A stretch of 36,047 nucleotides of DNA, taken from the NCBI GenBank assembly GCA_002255365.1, contig NCBI01000024.1, positions 1 to 36,047 of the forward strand. Reading direction: 5' to 3'. The notes below the pieces were generated by a model. The model saw only the letters and a program-made list of their open reading frames with translations, did not search any database and had not been told where the DNA came from. Source of the DNA: Chromatiales bacterium 21-64-14. Lineage in GTDB: Bacteria; Pseudomonadota; Gammaproteobacteria; 21-64-14. Position numbers and translations under genes: made by a program. This document shows positions 1 through 7,486 of the stretch, one piece after another. Each line of letters opens with the position of its first letter. The stretch's first letter is position 1.

Positions 1-224
1 CGGCGACGCTGACCCTGGTGGATGGAGGTGCGGGGGATGCGGACGGTGTGGTCAATGGCGTCATCGTCGATCCCAGCGGTCCAGTAGTGTCCACCGTGGG
101 AGGGGGGACGCCCACCACGGGGGGAGGCGGTTCCCTGGGCCCGTTCACCCTGGCAACTGGATTAATTTCTGTGTACGGGATTGCGGCACGCCGCCGGCGC
201 CGGGTGTTGGCGATTGACCAATGA
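1..224 (+). CDS. C-terminal fragment of a secreted/surface protein (choice-of-anchor U type) with a sorting tail
   Basis: Partial gene: the reading frame is already open at base 3 and ends at TGA 222-224, so the N-terminus lies outside the window. The visible part starts with an Asp/Gly-rich segment, DGGAGDADGVVNGVIVDPSG, which is the typical ending of the choice-of-anchor U domain found on large exported bacterial proteins. It is followed by a Gly/Thr linker (GGGTPTTGGGGS), a hydrophobic stretch of about 16 residues (PFTLATGLISVYGIAA) and a basic cluster RRRRR. This order (Gly-rich motif, one membrane segment, Arg cluster) is that of C-terminal protein-sorting signals processed by rhombosortase- or exosortase-like enzymes, so the mature protein is probably released or attached at the cell surface. 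The exact class of sorting signal cannot be named from this piece; it resembles GlyGly-CTERM most. No sorting enzyme is visible nearby. Confidence 0.75.
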   Translation, partial: ATLTLVDGGAGDADGVVNGVIVDPSGPVVSTVGGGTPTTGGGGSLGPFTLATGLISVYGIAARRRRRVLAIDQ

Positions 225-237
225 TGCGGTGGTGTAG

Positions 238-261
238 CCGATGTCCTGACTCGGACATCGG
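238..261 (+). terminator. Perfect 9-bp inverted repeat after the surface-protein gene
   Basis: CCGATGTCC (238-246) pairs perfectly with GGACATCGG (253-261) around a 6-nt loop. It lies 13 bp after the stop codon at 224. There is no T-tract after it, so it could be a transcript-end stabilising hairpin or a weak terminator rather than a classical intrinsic terminator. Confidence 0.4.
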
Positions 262-481
262 TGCCCCGCCTGGCTTGATTCGGAGTATTGTGTAAGGGCA
301 ATCAAGCAGTCCGACCTTCAGGTGTGCGTTCCTGCCTCCCGTTGGGAGGTTGAACGGGGTTGGGGCCGTATGATTGGTAGCATCGATTGGTGAACGCGAT
401 ACACAAGAAGTACTGTTACCTTGTTTTTCGCAGCGCAGTAGGGCGGAACGTCTGGCCCGAGTCGATTCCACGAGCTCAACT

Positions 482-1624
482 ATGAAAATCCTGCTGGTTC
501 ATTACGATGAACTGGATACCCTGGGAGGCGTGGAGCTGCTGGTGCGGCAGTTGGCTGGGGCATTCACTGAGGCTGGCCATCCGACGGGCGTTGTCGAGAT
601 GGGTAGCCGTTGGCGCGGGCGTCGCCCCCTGACAAGTGCAGTTCCCATCTGGACGATTGCGGCGGCGTCTTTTCCCACGTGGGCGCGCCCCCGATCCTGG
701 GCATCGGCCGCGCGCGCCACGTTGCACCTGCGGCGAGCCATCCGGGAGTGGGGCGCGGAAATCCTGCATATTCATTTTCCGATCGGGCAATCGATTCCCG
801 CGGTCGGTGCCCATGCACTTCCTCACCGTTGGCGACTGGCGGTGACCGTGCATAACAGCGAGATCCGAGTCGCGCCGCAGTCGGATCCGAGGGTAGGAGT
901 TTGGCAACGGCGTTTATTTGCCCGCGCGGATGTTGTCAGCGCCGTAAGTGGGTCGATGCTCGCGGATACTTGCCGGCAGTATCCGCGCGTGGAGACGAAG
1001 GGCGTTGTTATCTACAACGGGATAGGGGAGTACTGGTTGGAAGAACCGCGGAGGCCCGTTCCGCGTTCTGGACAAGCCTATGTACTGTTCGTGGGACGCC
1101 TGCACCCCATGAAGGGTGTCGACCTGCTCCTACGCGCCTGGCGTGAGATTTCCGGTTCGCTACCGGGGCTGGAACTTCGTATTGCGGGGGAGGGTCCGGA
1201 TGGGCCGGCGCTCAGGCGGATGGTCCAGGGGTGGAATTTGTCGGGCTCGATCCGGTTCTTGGGAGCGGTCGACAACCATGCCCTTCAACCGTTGTATAGC
1301 GAAGCGGAGGCGGTTGTTCTACCTTCCCGTGCCGAGGGGTTCCCGTTAACCCTCTTGGAGGCTTCCGCTTGTGGCTCACTTTGCCTGGGATCTGACGTGC
1401 CTGGGATCGCGGAAATCATCGCAGACGGACGCACCGGGTTTCTCTTCCCATCCGGCTCGCCGGAGGGGCTCTCCGATAAGCTGAGGATGATGATGGGACT
1501 GGATCGAGAAGTCGCGTTTCGAATCCGTTCCGCGGCATACCAGCAGGTCAAAGAACGGTTTACGCGACCAAAAATGATCGCCGAGTATCTAGATATGTAC
1601 CGTGGCGTGCTGGGAACTACGTAG
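482..1624 (+). CDS. Glycosyltransferase family 4 (GT-B fold)
   Basis: A 380-residue retaining glycosyltransferase that would transfer a sugar from a nucleotide sugar to a lipid-linked or growing glycan acceptor at the cytoplasmic face of the membrane. The N-terminal Rossmann half starts MKILLVHYDELDTLGGVE, with the GG(V/A)E motif usual in GT4. The C-terminal half has VLFVGRLHPMKG (about residues 202-213), LRIAGEGPDG and the E-x7-E motif in EGFPLTLLE (E285 and E293), followed by VPGIAEII. The frame is open upstream to an ATG at 374, but the family's N-terminal beta strand begins exactly at 482, so this start is preferred; no strong Shine-Dalgarno precedes either. It ends convergently with the GT39-like gene 105 bp away. 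Donor and acceptor cannot be told from sequence. Confidence 0.88.
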   Translation: MKILLVHYDELDTLGGVELLVRQLAGAFTEAGHPTGVVEMGSRWRGRRPLTSAVPIWTIAAASFPTWARPRSWASAARATLHLRRAIREWGAEILHIHFPIGQSIPAVGAHALPHRWRLAVTVHNSEIRVAPQSDPRVGVWQRRLFARADVVSAVSGSMLADTCRQYPRVETKGVVIYNGIGEYWLEEPRRPVPRSGQAYVLFVGRLHPMKGVDLLLRAWREISGSLPGLELRIAGEGPDGPALRRMVQGWNLSGSIRFLGAVDNHALQPLYSEAEAVVLPSRAEGFPLTLLEASACGSLCLGSDVPGIAEIIADGRTGFLFPSGSPEGLSDKLRMMMGLDREVAFRIRSAAYQQVKERFTRPKMIAEYLDMYRGVLGTT

Positions 1625-1728
1625 CCGCCGTCTGTGCACTGGCAGGACGCGTTAGGTGCGGGTGATCGACGGTCGCCAAGCCGCTATCGCCGGTGTGTCG
1701 GGGCATCCGCCGTACGGGGATAGTCGTC

Positions 1729-3447
1729 CTATGGGTGACGCCGCATCTCCGGCGTATCGATGCGCGGCTGTGGCACCCGAGACCGCAGCTTATAGATATC
1801 GGCATAGTCGATGTGGTTGATCACGATTCGGAGGATTGGCTGGTGCGTTTGATAATAGCGGATTACGGGTTCGGGCAAACGCAATTCCTGCTCCTGCCGT
1901 CCTGAGATGTAGACCACTAGATAGTCGGCGCGCTCGAGGGTCAGGGGTTTATACTGCCCAGTTTGCGTGCTCATAACGTGCCCATGAAACAAGGGTTGCA
2001 GGAGATACGGGAATTCGGTGGCGACGGTGATGCGCCGTGCGTCGGGTAGGGAATTGAGATAGTGGGCTACCTGGTCCAGCCCCTCGCCACGTCCGACGAG
2101 CAAAAACCGCACGGCCGCGCGTGGCCCGCCGGCGAGTGGGCTATAGTAGGATAGGTAATAAGGATAGAGGCGTACGATCGGCGCAAGCATGATCACCCCC
2201 AGTCCCGCCAGCACTGCTACGCCTAACGTCTTCCAGGCAATAGTGTTTAAGCGGCATCGAAGGGCTTTGAACAGTACTGCGGCACCGATCGCGGCCAGAA
2301 TGTCGAGGGCGGGGAATACCGGCAGTAAATAACGGTCCATCTTCTTTGCGCCAAAAGACATCATGAGCATGAAGCCGGCCATATAGAGCAGAAGGACGAG
2401 TCCCAGCCGTTCCCAGGATTGCGGCAACACGCGCCTGCTCAGCCAGCGGTACAGGATCAATACCGACGTACCAATGGCCAAGATGAGTGACAGGGGGGTG
2501 CTGCGGAATAGCAACACCGTGGGGTAAAAGAAACCGCCCGGATTGCGCTCCGGTTGACCGAGAAAAAACTGGCCGTTCGCGTGGGCCGCGATTGCGGGTG
2601 CCTGCTCAACGGAATGGAAAAGAATCAACGGGTCGCTCCATAAGGCAGGCCACAGTAGATAGATGACCGCCGCGGCAGCTGCACTCCAGGGGAGGATCCG
2701 CATCACGTAGGCGCGGGGATGGTTGCTGTTTGTTGTCGTAAGGATGAGGGGGTAGAACAGTACCAAGGCCGCGGAAAACGGCAATAGATAAACCCCGGGT
2801 AGTTTTTCGAGTAGTGCGAGTCCGGCAAAGGCGCCGGATGCCAGGAGTACAGAGCGTCCGCGCTCGGGTTCCTCCATCGCTGCTATGAGCAACAAAACAC
2901 TTACGCACATCAGGCTCGCGAGTAGTGCGTCAACATGGAAAATGCGTGAAAGCGCTAGATAGAAAGGGTCACAGATCAGGAATACGACCGAAAATCCTGC
3001 CACCCAAAGTCCTGAGATACGACGGAGCAGCAGAAACATTGCAGCGATGCATGCCGCTGTTGTTATGGCAACGGCGAACTGTGCGGGCCACATGAAGTCC
3101 TTGAGCCAGACGTAAGGTCCGAGCAAGGTCCGCAGTCCGATGAACAGGGCCCCCAGCCACATGGTGATCACCCCGGGGTGCCCGGCTTGGTTGGTGGCCG
3201 GGAAGTCGCCGCTCAGCAGGGCATGCAGAAACCGGATTGACCTGACGATCCATAGCTGTTCATCGGCGACCAGATAGGCGCCAATGCCTATGACGCGTGG
3301 AATCAGCGCGAGCGCCATTACGAAAAGAAAGGGCAGCAGTGATTTCGTCTTCACGTTCGGGCCTGATGCTGAAACGGTGCTAAATAAACTGGTGGGCAGT
3401 GTGGGCCGGCGGCCAATATAAACGGCGTCTCTGGTATTCTTGTCCAT
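1729..3447 (-). CDS. GT39-like (PMT_2 family) membrane glycosyltransferase
   Basis: A 572-residue integral membrane protein of the GT-C type. A short hydrophilic N-terminus is followed by a first membrane helix (about residues 37-58). The periplasmic loop then carries the acidic pair D62-E63 in YLVADEQLW, the position of the catalytic Asp in Pmt/ArnT-like enzymes that use polyprenyl-phosphate-linked sugars. At least ten further hydrophobic segments follow, up to about residue 440, then a soluble domain of about 110 residues at the C-terminus. It would transfer a lipid-linked sugar to a protein, lipid A or glycan in the periplasm. It is divergent from the GlpD-like gene (158 bp between starts) and convergent with the GT4 gene. 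The start at 3447 has no clear ribosome site; the N-terminal 30 residues are not conserved-looking, so a later start is possible. Confidence 0.82.
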   Translation of the reverse strand: MDKNTRDAVYIGRRPTLPTSLFSTVSASGPNVKTKSLLPFLFVMALALIPRVIGIGAYLVADEQLWIVRSIRFLHALLSGDFPATNQAGHPGVITMWLGALFIGLRTLLGPYVWLKDFMWPAQFAVAITTAACIAAMFLLLRRISGLWVAGFSVVFLICDPFYLALSRIFHVDALLASLMCVSVLLLIAAMEEPERGRSVLLASGAFAGLALLEKLPGVYLLPFSAALVLFYPLILTTTNSNHPRAYVMRILPWSAAAAAVIYLLWPALWSDPLILFHSVEQAPAIAAHANGQFFLGQPERNPGGFFYPTVLLFRSTPLSLILAIGTSVLILYRWLSRRVLPQSWERLGLVLLLYMAGFMLMMSFGAKKMDRYLLPVFPALDILAAIGAAVLFKALRCRLNTIAWKTLGVAVLAGLGVIMLAPIVRLYPYYLSYYSPLAGGPRAAVRFLLVGRGEGLDQVAHYLNSLPDARRITVATEFPYLLQPLFHGHVMSTQTGQYKPLTLERADYLVVYISGRQEQELRLPEPVIRYYQTHQPILRIVINHIDYADIYKLRSRVPQPRIDTPEMRRHP

Positions 3448-3593
3448 GAATCGTAACAGAACAGTGGGCTTGAAAACAGCGCAGTCGTATCGACGATTTG
3501 GAGTTTGCCAGCCATGTATCGTGGGCAGCCCCCGATCCGCGGCGGCTGAATGTCATTGACCCGCCTGCTGGATGCGCAGTAGGCCGTTTACCC

Positions 3594-3599
3594 AAGGAG
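3594..3599 (+). promoter_or_regulatory. Shine-Dalgarno AAGGAG that fixes the GTG start of the GlpD-like gene
   Basis: AAGGAG lies 6 nt before GTG 3606-3608. The same frame is open to an ATG at 3498, but the residues between are not family-like, whereas the FAD-binding strand begins 13 codons after this GTG. Confidence 0.7.
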
Positions 3600-3605
3600 C
3601 GTGAC

Positions 3606-5330
3606 GTGCGACGGAATTTATCAGCGCTGGCGCGCGGTGGCTATGACCTTCTCGTTATTGGGGGAGGAATCTTTGGGGGCTGTTTGGCATGGGATGCGGT
3701 TGGCCGCGGACTACGCGTAGCATTGATCGAGCAGCGTGATTTCGGAGAAGGCGTTTCGGCCAACTCCTTCAAGATGGTCCATGGTGGAATCCGGTACATT
3801 CAACACGGCGACATTGCGCGCGTGCGTGGATCTTGCCGGGAACGTCGTGCACTGCTGACAATTGCACCACATCTAGTCCAACCGCTTCCGATCGTGATTC
3901 CGACCTATGGCCACGGGAGTAGCGGACGCGGATTGCTGATGGCGGGGGTATCGATTTACGACCTATTGACGGCGGATCGGAATCTTGGGATTCGGGATCC
4001 GGCGCGGCGTATCCCGCGCGGTAGGGCATTGGGTCGTTTTGACGTTGCAGAGCTCTTCCCGGACCTTGAACGCAACGGACTCACGGGCGGCGTGGAATTT
4101 TTTGATGGCCAGATGTACAACCCGACACGGTTAGTCCTCGCGTTCGTGCGGTCGGCCGCTGAGGCCGGGGCGGATGTGGCTAATTACGTGGAGGCGCTTG
4201 GATTCAGAAGGAATGGCGGTGGGGTCTGCGGTGTGCGCGCGCGCGATATGTTGAGCGGCGAGGCGTTCGATATCGATGCCCGTATGGTGATTAACGCGAC
4301 TGGGCCGTGGGCGGAACCGCTATTGAAATCCGACGCCAATCTCAGCCTTGCGCCTGTGGGTAGGTATTCCAGGGACCTATGTATGGTAGTGCGCCGGCGG
4401 CCACGGCATGGTCGGGCGCTCGCGGTGCAGACGCAAACGCGCGATCCGGACGCGATAGTTAGCCGATCGGGACGGCATCTGTTTATCGTACCGTGGCGGG
4501 AATTCACGCTCGTCGGTGTCTGGCATAGGGTCTTTGATGCACCACCTAACCGGGTCGGGACGAGTTGGGATGAGCTAGGAGGATACATCCGGGAGGTAAA
4601 TGATGCGTACCCCGCGCTGGAGCTGAATGCGGGGGAAGTCGGGATGGTCAATTTCGGTCTGGTTCCGTTCGGCGAAAACGCTCTGGGAGCCAAGGACCTG
4701 AGTTATGGGAAACGTTCACGCATCGTGGATCATGAGCGCGTCCATGGGGTGAAGGGATTGATTACGGTTATCGGAGTTCGTTATACCATGGCGCGAGGTG
4801 AAGCGCAGAGTGCCGTTGATCTGGTTGTGAAAAAACTTGGTCATGGGTGGCCCCGATCCACGACCGCGCATGTACCGGTGACGGGTGGTGATATTGGCGA
4901 TTTTGACGCCTTATGCAAGTCAGTTGTACACGCTGAGGGCAACAGATTCAGGCGCTCGGTGCTACGCGCGTTACTGCACAACCATGGGAGCCGGTATCAC
5001 GATGTTCTGGGTTTGGTGGCAGAGAATCCCGAACTGGGAGAGACTTTTGGGGAGACGACAGTATTGAAAGCAGAAATTGTGCACGCGATACGCCGGGAGG
5101 CGGCGTTTCGCCTCGGTGACCTTGCTTTTCGCAGGACCGATCTGGCTACCGCAGGAGATCCAGGGGGGGTGGCGCTCGAGCAGTGCGCTCATGTAGCAGC
5201 GGCCGAACTCGGTTGGTCTGCGGAGCAGACGCAAGTGGAACTTGATGATGTGCGGTGCGAATTCCCGTTTAGGACAAAAACGTCTGACGTTGATGATCGG
5301 AGTTGTGTCGAGAACGGGGGCGGGTCGTGA
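3606..5330 (+). CDS. GlpD-like FAD-dependent glycerol-3-phosphate dehydrogenase/oxidase
   Basis: A 574-residue flavoprotein of the DAO / aerobic glycerol-3-phosphate dehydrogenase family, which oxidises glycerol-3-phosphate to dihydroxyacetone phosphate with electrons passing to quinone at the inner membrane. The FAD-binding Rossmann motif is YDLLVIGGGIFGG (residues 13-25). The family's MVHGGIRYIQHGD block (57-69), APHLVQPLPIVIP and VINATGPWAE follow, and a C-terminal helical domain occupies roughly the last 120 residues. The GTG start is set by AAGGAG at 3594. The gene overlaps the epimerase gene by 4 bp (GTGA), so the two are translationally coupled. A housekeeping GlpD would normally sit with glpF/K/R; here the gene sits among glycan genes. 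It may supply or modify a glycerol-phosphate or polyol-type intermediate, or act on a different 2-hydroxy substrate (inference). Confidence 0.82.
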   Translation: MRRNLSALARGGYDLLVIGGGIFGGCLAWDAVGRGLRVALIEQRDFGEGVSANSFKMVHGGIRYIQHGDIARVRGSCRERRALLTIAPHLVQPLPIVIPTYGHGSSGRGLLMAGVSIYDLLTADRNLGIRDPARRIPRGRALGRFDVAELFPDLERNGLTGGVEFFDGQMYNPTRLVLAFVRSAAEAGADVANYVEALGFRRNGGGVCGVRARDMLSGEAFDIDARMVINATGPWAEPLLKSDANLSLAPVGRYSRDLCMVVRRRPRHGRALAVQTQTRDPDAIVSRSGRHLFIVPWREFTLVGVWHRVFDAPPNRVGTSWDELGGYIREVNDAYPALELNAGEVGMVNFGLVPFGENALGAKDLSYGKRSRIVDHERVHGVKGLITVIGVRYTMARGEAQSAVDLVVKKLGHGWPRSTTAHVPVTGGDIGDFDALCKSVVHAEGNRFRRSVLRALLHNHGSRYHDVLGLVAENPELGETFGETTVLKAEIVHAIRREAAFRLGDLAFRRTDLATAGDPGGVALEQCAHVAAAELGWSAEQTQVELDDVRCEFPFRTKTSDVDDRSCVENGGGS

Positions 5331-6316
5331 GAGTGATGATTACCGGGGGAACGGGTTTCATTGGTTCTCGCTTGGCGCTGCGTGTGCATGCCGATGGCGA
5401 TGATGTAGTGGTACTCGGTCAACGGAATACGCGAATCGAAGAGGCGAACGCTGAAGAGCTGCGGACCGCTGGCGTGGATGTTATTGACGGTTCAGTGACC
5501 AATGCAGGACAGTTGCGCGACGTCATGACATCGGTAGGGGTTGTCTACCATTTGGCCGCCGCTCAGCATGAAGCGAATGTCGGTGCTGATCATTTTTACC
5601 AAGTAAACGTCGAAGGAACGCGAAACGTGTGCGAGGCCGCGTTGGTAGCTGGAGTGGAGCGTATTGTGCACGGCGGCACGATCGGGGTGTACGGATCAGC
5701 AGCTCACGGCCAACTCTCGGAGCTGACCGTTCCGAGTCCTGCGAATGTGTATGGAACGACCAAACTGGCGGGCGAACGCGTTGCACTCTCCTATGCCGAC
5801 CGAATCCCGGTCACTGTTATACGAATATCAGAGACTTACGGGCCGGGTGACTACAGGCTCCTAAAGCTGTTTCGTGCGGTTGAGAAGGGCACGTTTTTTT
5901 TGGTCGGTCCGGGCCTGAATCTGCATCAACTGATCTACGTGGATGACCTGATACGCGGTATGTCTCTTGCGGCACGTTCGCCACATGCGGTAGGTGAAAT
6001 TTTCGTGCTGGCGGGGTCAGAGGTGCTGACTACGCGTGACATGGTGGACGTAGTTGGCGCTGCTTTCGGTAAGCGTGGAGCGCGGCTTTCCCTGCCGATG
6101 TGGCCATTTCTGGCGGCGGCGGTCGTTCTTGAAAATACACTTGGCCGAGTTGGTATACAGCCTCCGTTGCATCGGCGGCGGCTGGATTTTTTCCGAAAAA
6201 GTTTTTATTTTTCGCCTGAGAAAAGTGCATCCCTACTCGGCTTTGAGGCGCAGAGCGATTTCCATCGCGGCGTGGAGGCCACGGTGCGATGGTATCGGGA
6301 CCGTGGCCTGCTATAG
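5327..6316 (+). CDS. NAD-dependent epimerase/dehydratase (extended SDR)
   Basis: A 329-residue enzyme of the extended short-chain dehydrogenase family, which acts on nucleotide sugars (epimerase, 4,6-dehydratase, reductase) or on 3-beta-hydroxysteroid-like substrates. The N-terminal nucleotide-binding motif is ITGGTGFIG (residues 5-13). The catalytic Y-x3-K pair is Y142 and K146 in NVYGTTKLAGE, followed by the IRISETYGPGD block after the active site and HQLIYVDDLIRG later. The GTG start at 5327 overlaps the TGA of the GlpD-like gene; a longer frame from ATG 5303 would add eight residues before the first beta strand. The last third is visibly AT-rich (near 6180-6240), unlike the window as a whole, which hints at acquisition. 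The C-terminal hydrophobic stretch MWPFLAAAVVLENTL is typical of 3-beta-HSD-like members. The substrate is unknown. Confidence 0.85.
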   Translation: MRVMITGGTGFIGSRLALRVHADGDDVVVLGQRNTRIEEANAEELRTAGVDVIDGSVTNAGQLRDVMTSVGVVYHLAAAQHEANVGADHFYQVNVEGTRNVCEAALVAGVERIVHGGTIGVYGSAAHGQLSELTVPSPANVYGTTKLAGERVALSYADRIPVTVIRISETYGPGDYRLLKLFRAVEKGTFFLVGPGLNLHQLIYVDDLIRGMSLAARSPHAVGEIFVLAGSEVLTTRDMVDVVGAAFGKRGARLSLPMWPFLAAAVVLENTLGRVGIQPPLHRRRLDFFRKSFYFSPEKSASLLGFEAQSDFHRGVEATVRWYRDRGLL

Positions 6317-6492
6317 CTGCGTTTTTAATTTGGAGGGCGATTCGGCGGGTTGCATATTGATGAGGTGCTAGGCGCGGGCGTACCAGAAGGTGTGGTGCTT
6401 CCAAGCAGGCGCAACGGAATAAATGATTTGCGCGGCGGGCGGCCGAAGCGATCCGCGCACGCACCGGATCGTAGTTGTCCGATGGTGTCGGG

Positions 6493-7239
6493 TTAATCCG
6501 CTGCCGTGTCCGGGCGACGGCACACCGCGCCGATCTTCTTGGTGAATATGCGGTTTTTCTTGCCATACAGGACAAAGCTGATCCGGAAGATCAAGGTATA
6601 CAGCGCGGAGACCAACATCAGCACGTAGTTTAGTGGGTTGGTGTAAAACACGTAAAGATTTAAAGGGAAGACGCGGATTTTCTCGAAGTGAGTGTATTCG
6701 AGTATCTGCCGCATGGTGTATTCGGTGAAGGTGTTGTAGTGGTCGAAATTTTGTGCCAACGCCTCGGCGCCCGTGATGGGGTTAGCGCCGTTCAGCCCAT
6801 GGACGAGTAGGGTGCCACCGGGGCGTAGTTTCTCACGACACAGTGCCAGGAATTCAATCATCTCGTCTTTAGTTAGATGGTTCAGTTCCTGCTCACAAAA
6901 GATCGCGGCATAAGGGTCGTTGCTACCTCCGAGAAACTCAAAAGCGGTGTCTACCCGGCAGTTGAGGCCCCGATCACGGGCGTATTGGACCTTGGATGGA
7001 AAGGAGTCGATCCCCAATACGTTAGTGTAACCCTCGCGGGTCAACAGGTCGACGAAGTAACCAGGCCCACAACTAACGACGAGGATTCTGGCTCCGCGAT
7101 CGGGTGGCAGCAGTCGCAGGTAATTGTGCTTATAGAACCGGCGAAATTTCGAATAGCCCTTTTCGATGTCATCAGGCGCTTCCCAGAAAGAGTCGAAGGG
7201 TTCTATGCGGGCGGTTAATTCTCGCTTCGGCCGTGTCAC
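6493..7239 (-). CDS. Class I SAM-dependent methyltransferase of the glycan cluster
   Basis: A 248-residue methyltransferase. The SAM-binding motif I is ILVVSCGPGYF (about residues 52-62), with an acidic motif II in NVLGIDSFPSK and a motif IV/post-I region in YAAIFCEQELNHL. The C-terminal part holds a hydrophobic segment (about YVLMLVSALYTLIFRISFVLY) ahead of a basic tail, suggesting membrane association. This is common for methyltransferases that cap or decorate lipid-linked glycans. The GTG start at 7239 is preceded by GGGGAG (7246-7251) at 6 nt; the frame is open to 7329, but the extra 30 residues are low-complexity. It reads opposite to the flanking glycan genes, convergent with the epimerase (about 176 bp between ends). 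The substrate could be a sugar hydroxyl or carboxyl; this is inferred from context only. Confidence 0.82.
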   Translation of the reverse strand: MTRPKRELTARIEPFDSFWEAPDDIEKGYSKFRRFYKHNYLRLLPPDRGARILVVSCGPGYFVDLLTREGYTNVLGIDSFPSKVQYARDRGLNCRVDTAFEFLGGSNDPYAAIFCEQELNHLTKDEMIEFLALCREKLRPGGTLLVHGLNGANPITGAEALAQNFDHYNTFTEYTMRQILEYTHFEKIRVFPLNLYVFYTNPLNYVLMLVSALYTLIFRISFVLYGKKNRIFTKKIGAVCRRPDTAAD

Positions 7240-7245
7240 TGATTT

Positions 7246-7251
7246 CTCCCC
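7246..7251 (-). promoter_or_regulatory. Shine-Dalgarno GGGGAG that sets the methyltransferase start
   Basis: On the minus strand GGGGAG is followed after 6 nt by GTG (7239-7237). This supports the 248-residue form over the 278-residue open frame. Confidence 0.55.
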
Positions 7252-7357
7252 TCTGACCTGTTGGCGGTCGGAGTACAAGATGGGTGCAGACGGGCGCCCG
7301 GCAGGACCTCGCGCTCGCTTTCCGGACATTTTACCTATAGGGTATTGGGAGGCAGTG

Positions 7358-7453
7358 ATGAATACCAGTGTCGAGAAATTTTACAACGCGACTAAGGGTG
7401 TTCCCCGAGTTCCGGGTCCGCCTCGGGTGATCTGGCCCGTGTCGCCCGGGTGA
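7358..7453 (+). CDS. Possible 31-residue leader peptide or gene remnant
   Basis: A short frame starts at ATG 7358 with an excellent Shine-Dalgarno GGGAGG (7347-7352) 5 nt upstream. It encodes MNTSVEKFYNATKG followed by a Pro/Val-rich end. It lies in the divergent space between the methyltransferase and the second GT4 gene, ends 33 bp before that GT4 start, and is followed by a T6 run (7454-7459). It may be a leader peptide for the downstream genes or the leftover 5' end of a lost gene. I do not recognise the sequence, and it may not be translated. Confidence 0.25.
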   Translation: MNTSVEKFYNATKGVPRVPGPPRVIWPVSPG

Positions 7454-7486
7454 TTTTTTACCGCTGCGGGGGCTGACCGCACGAGT

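Noticed and set aside
374..481. Upstream extension of the first GT4 gene
   Set aside because: The extra 36 residues precede the family's first strand and have no ribosome site.
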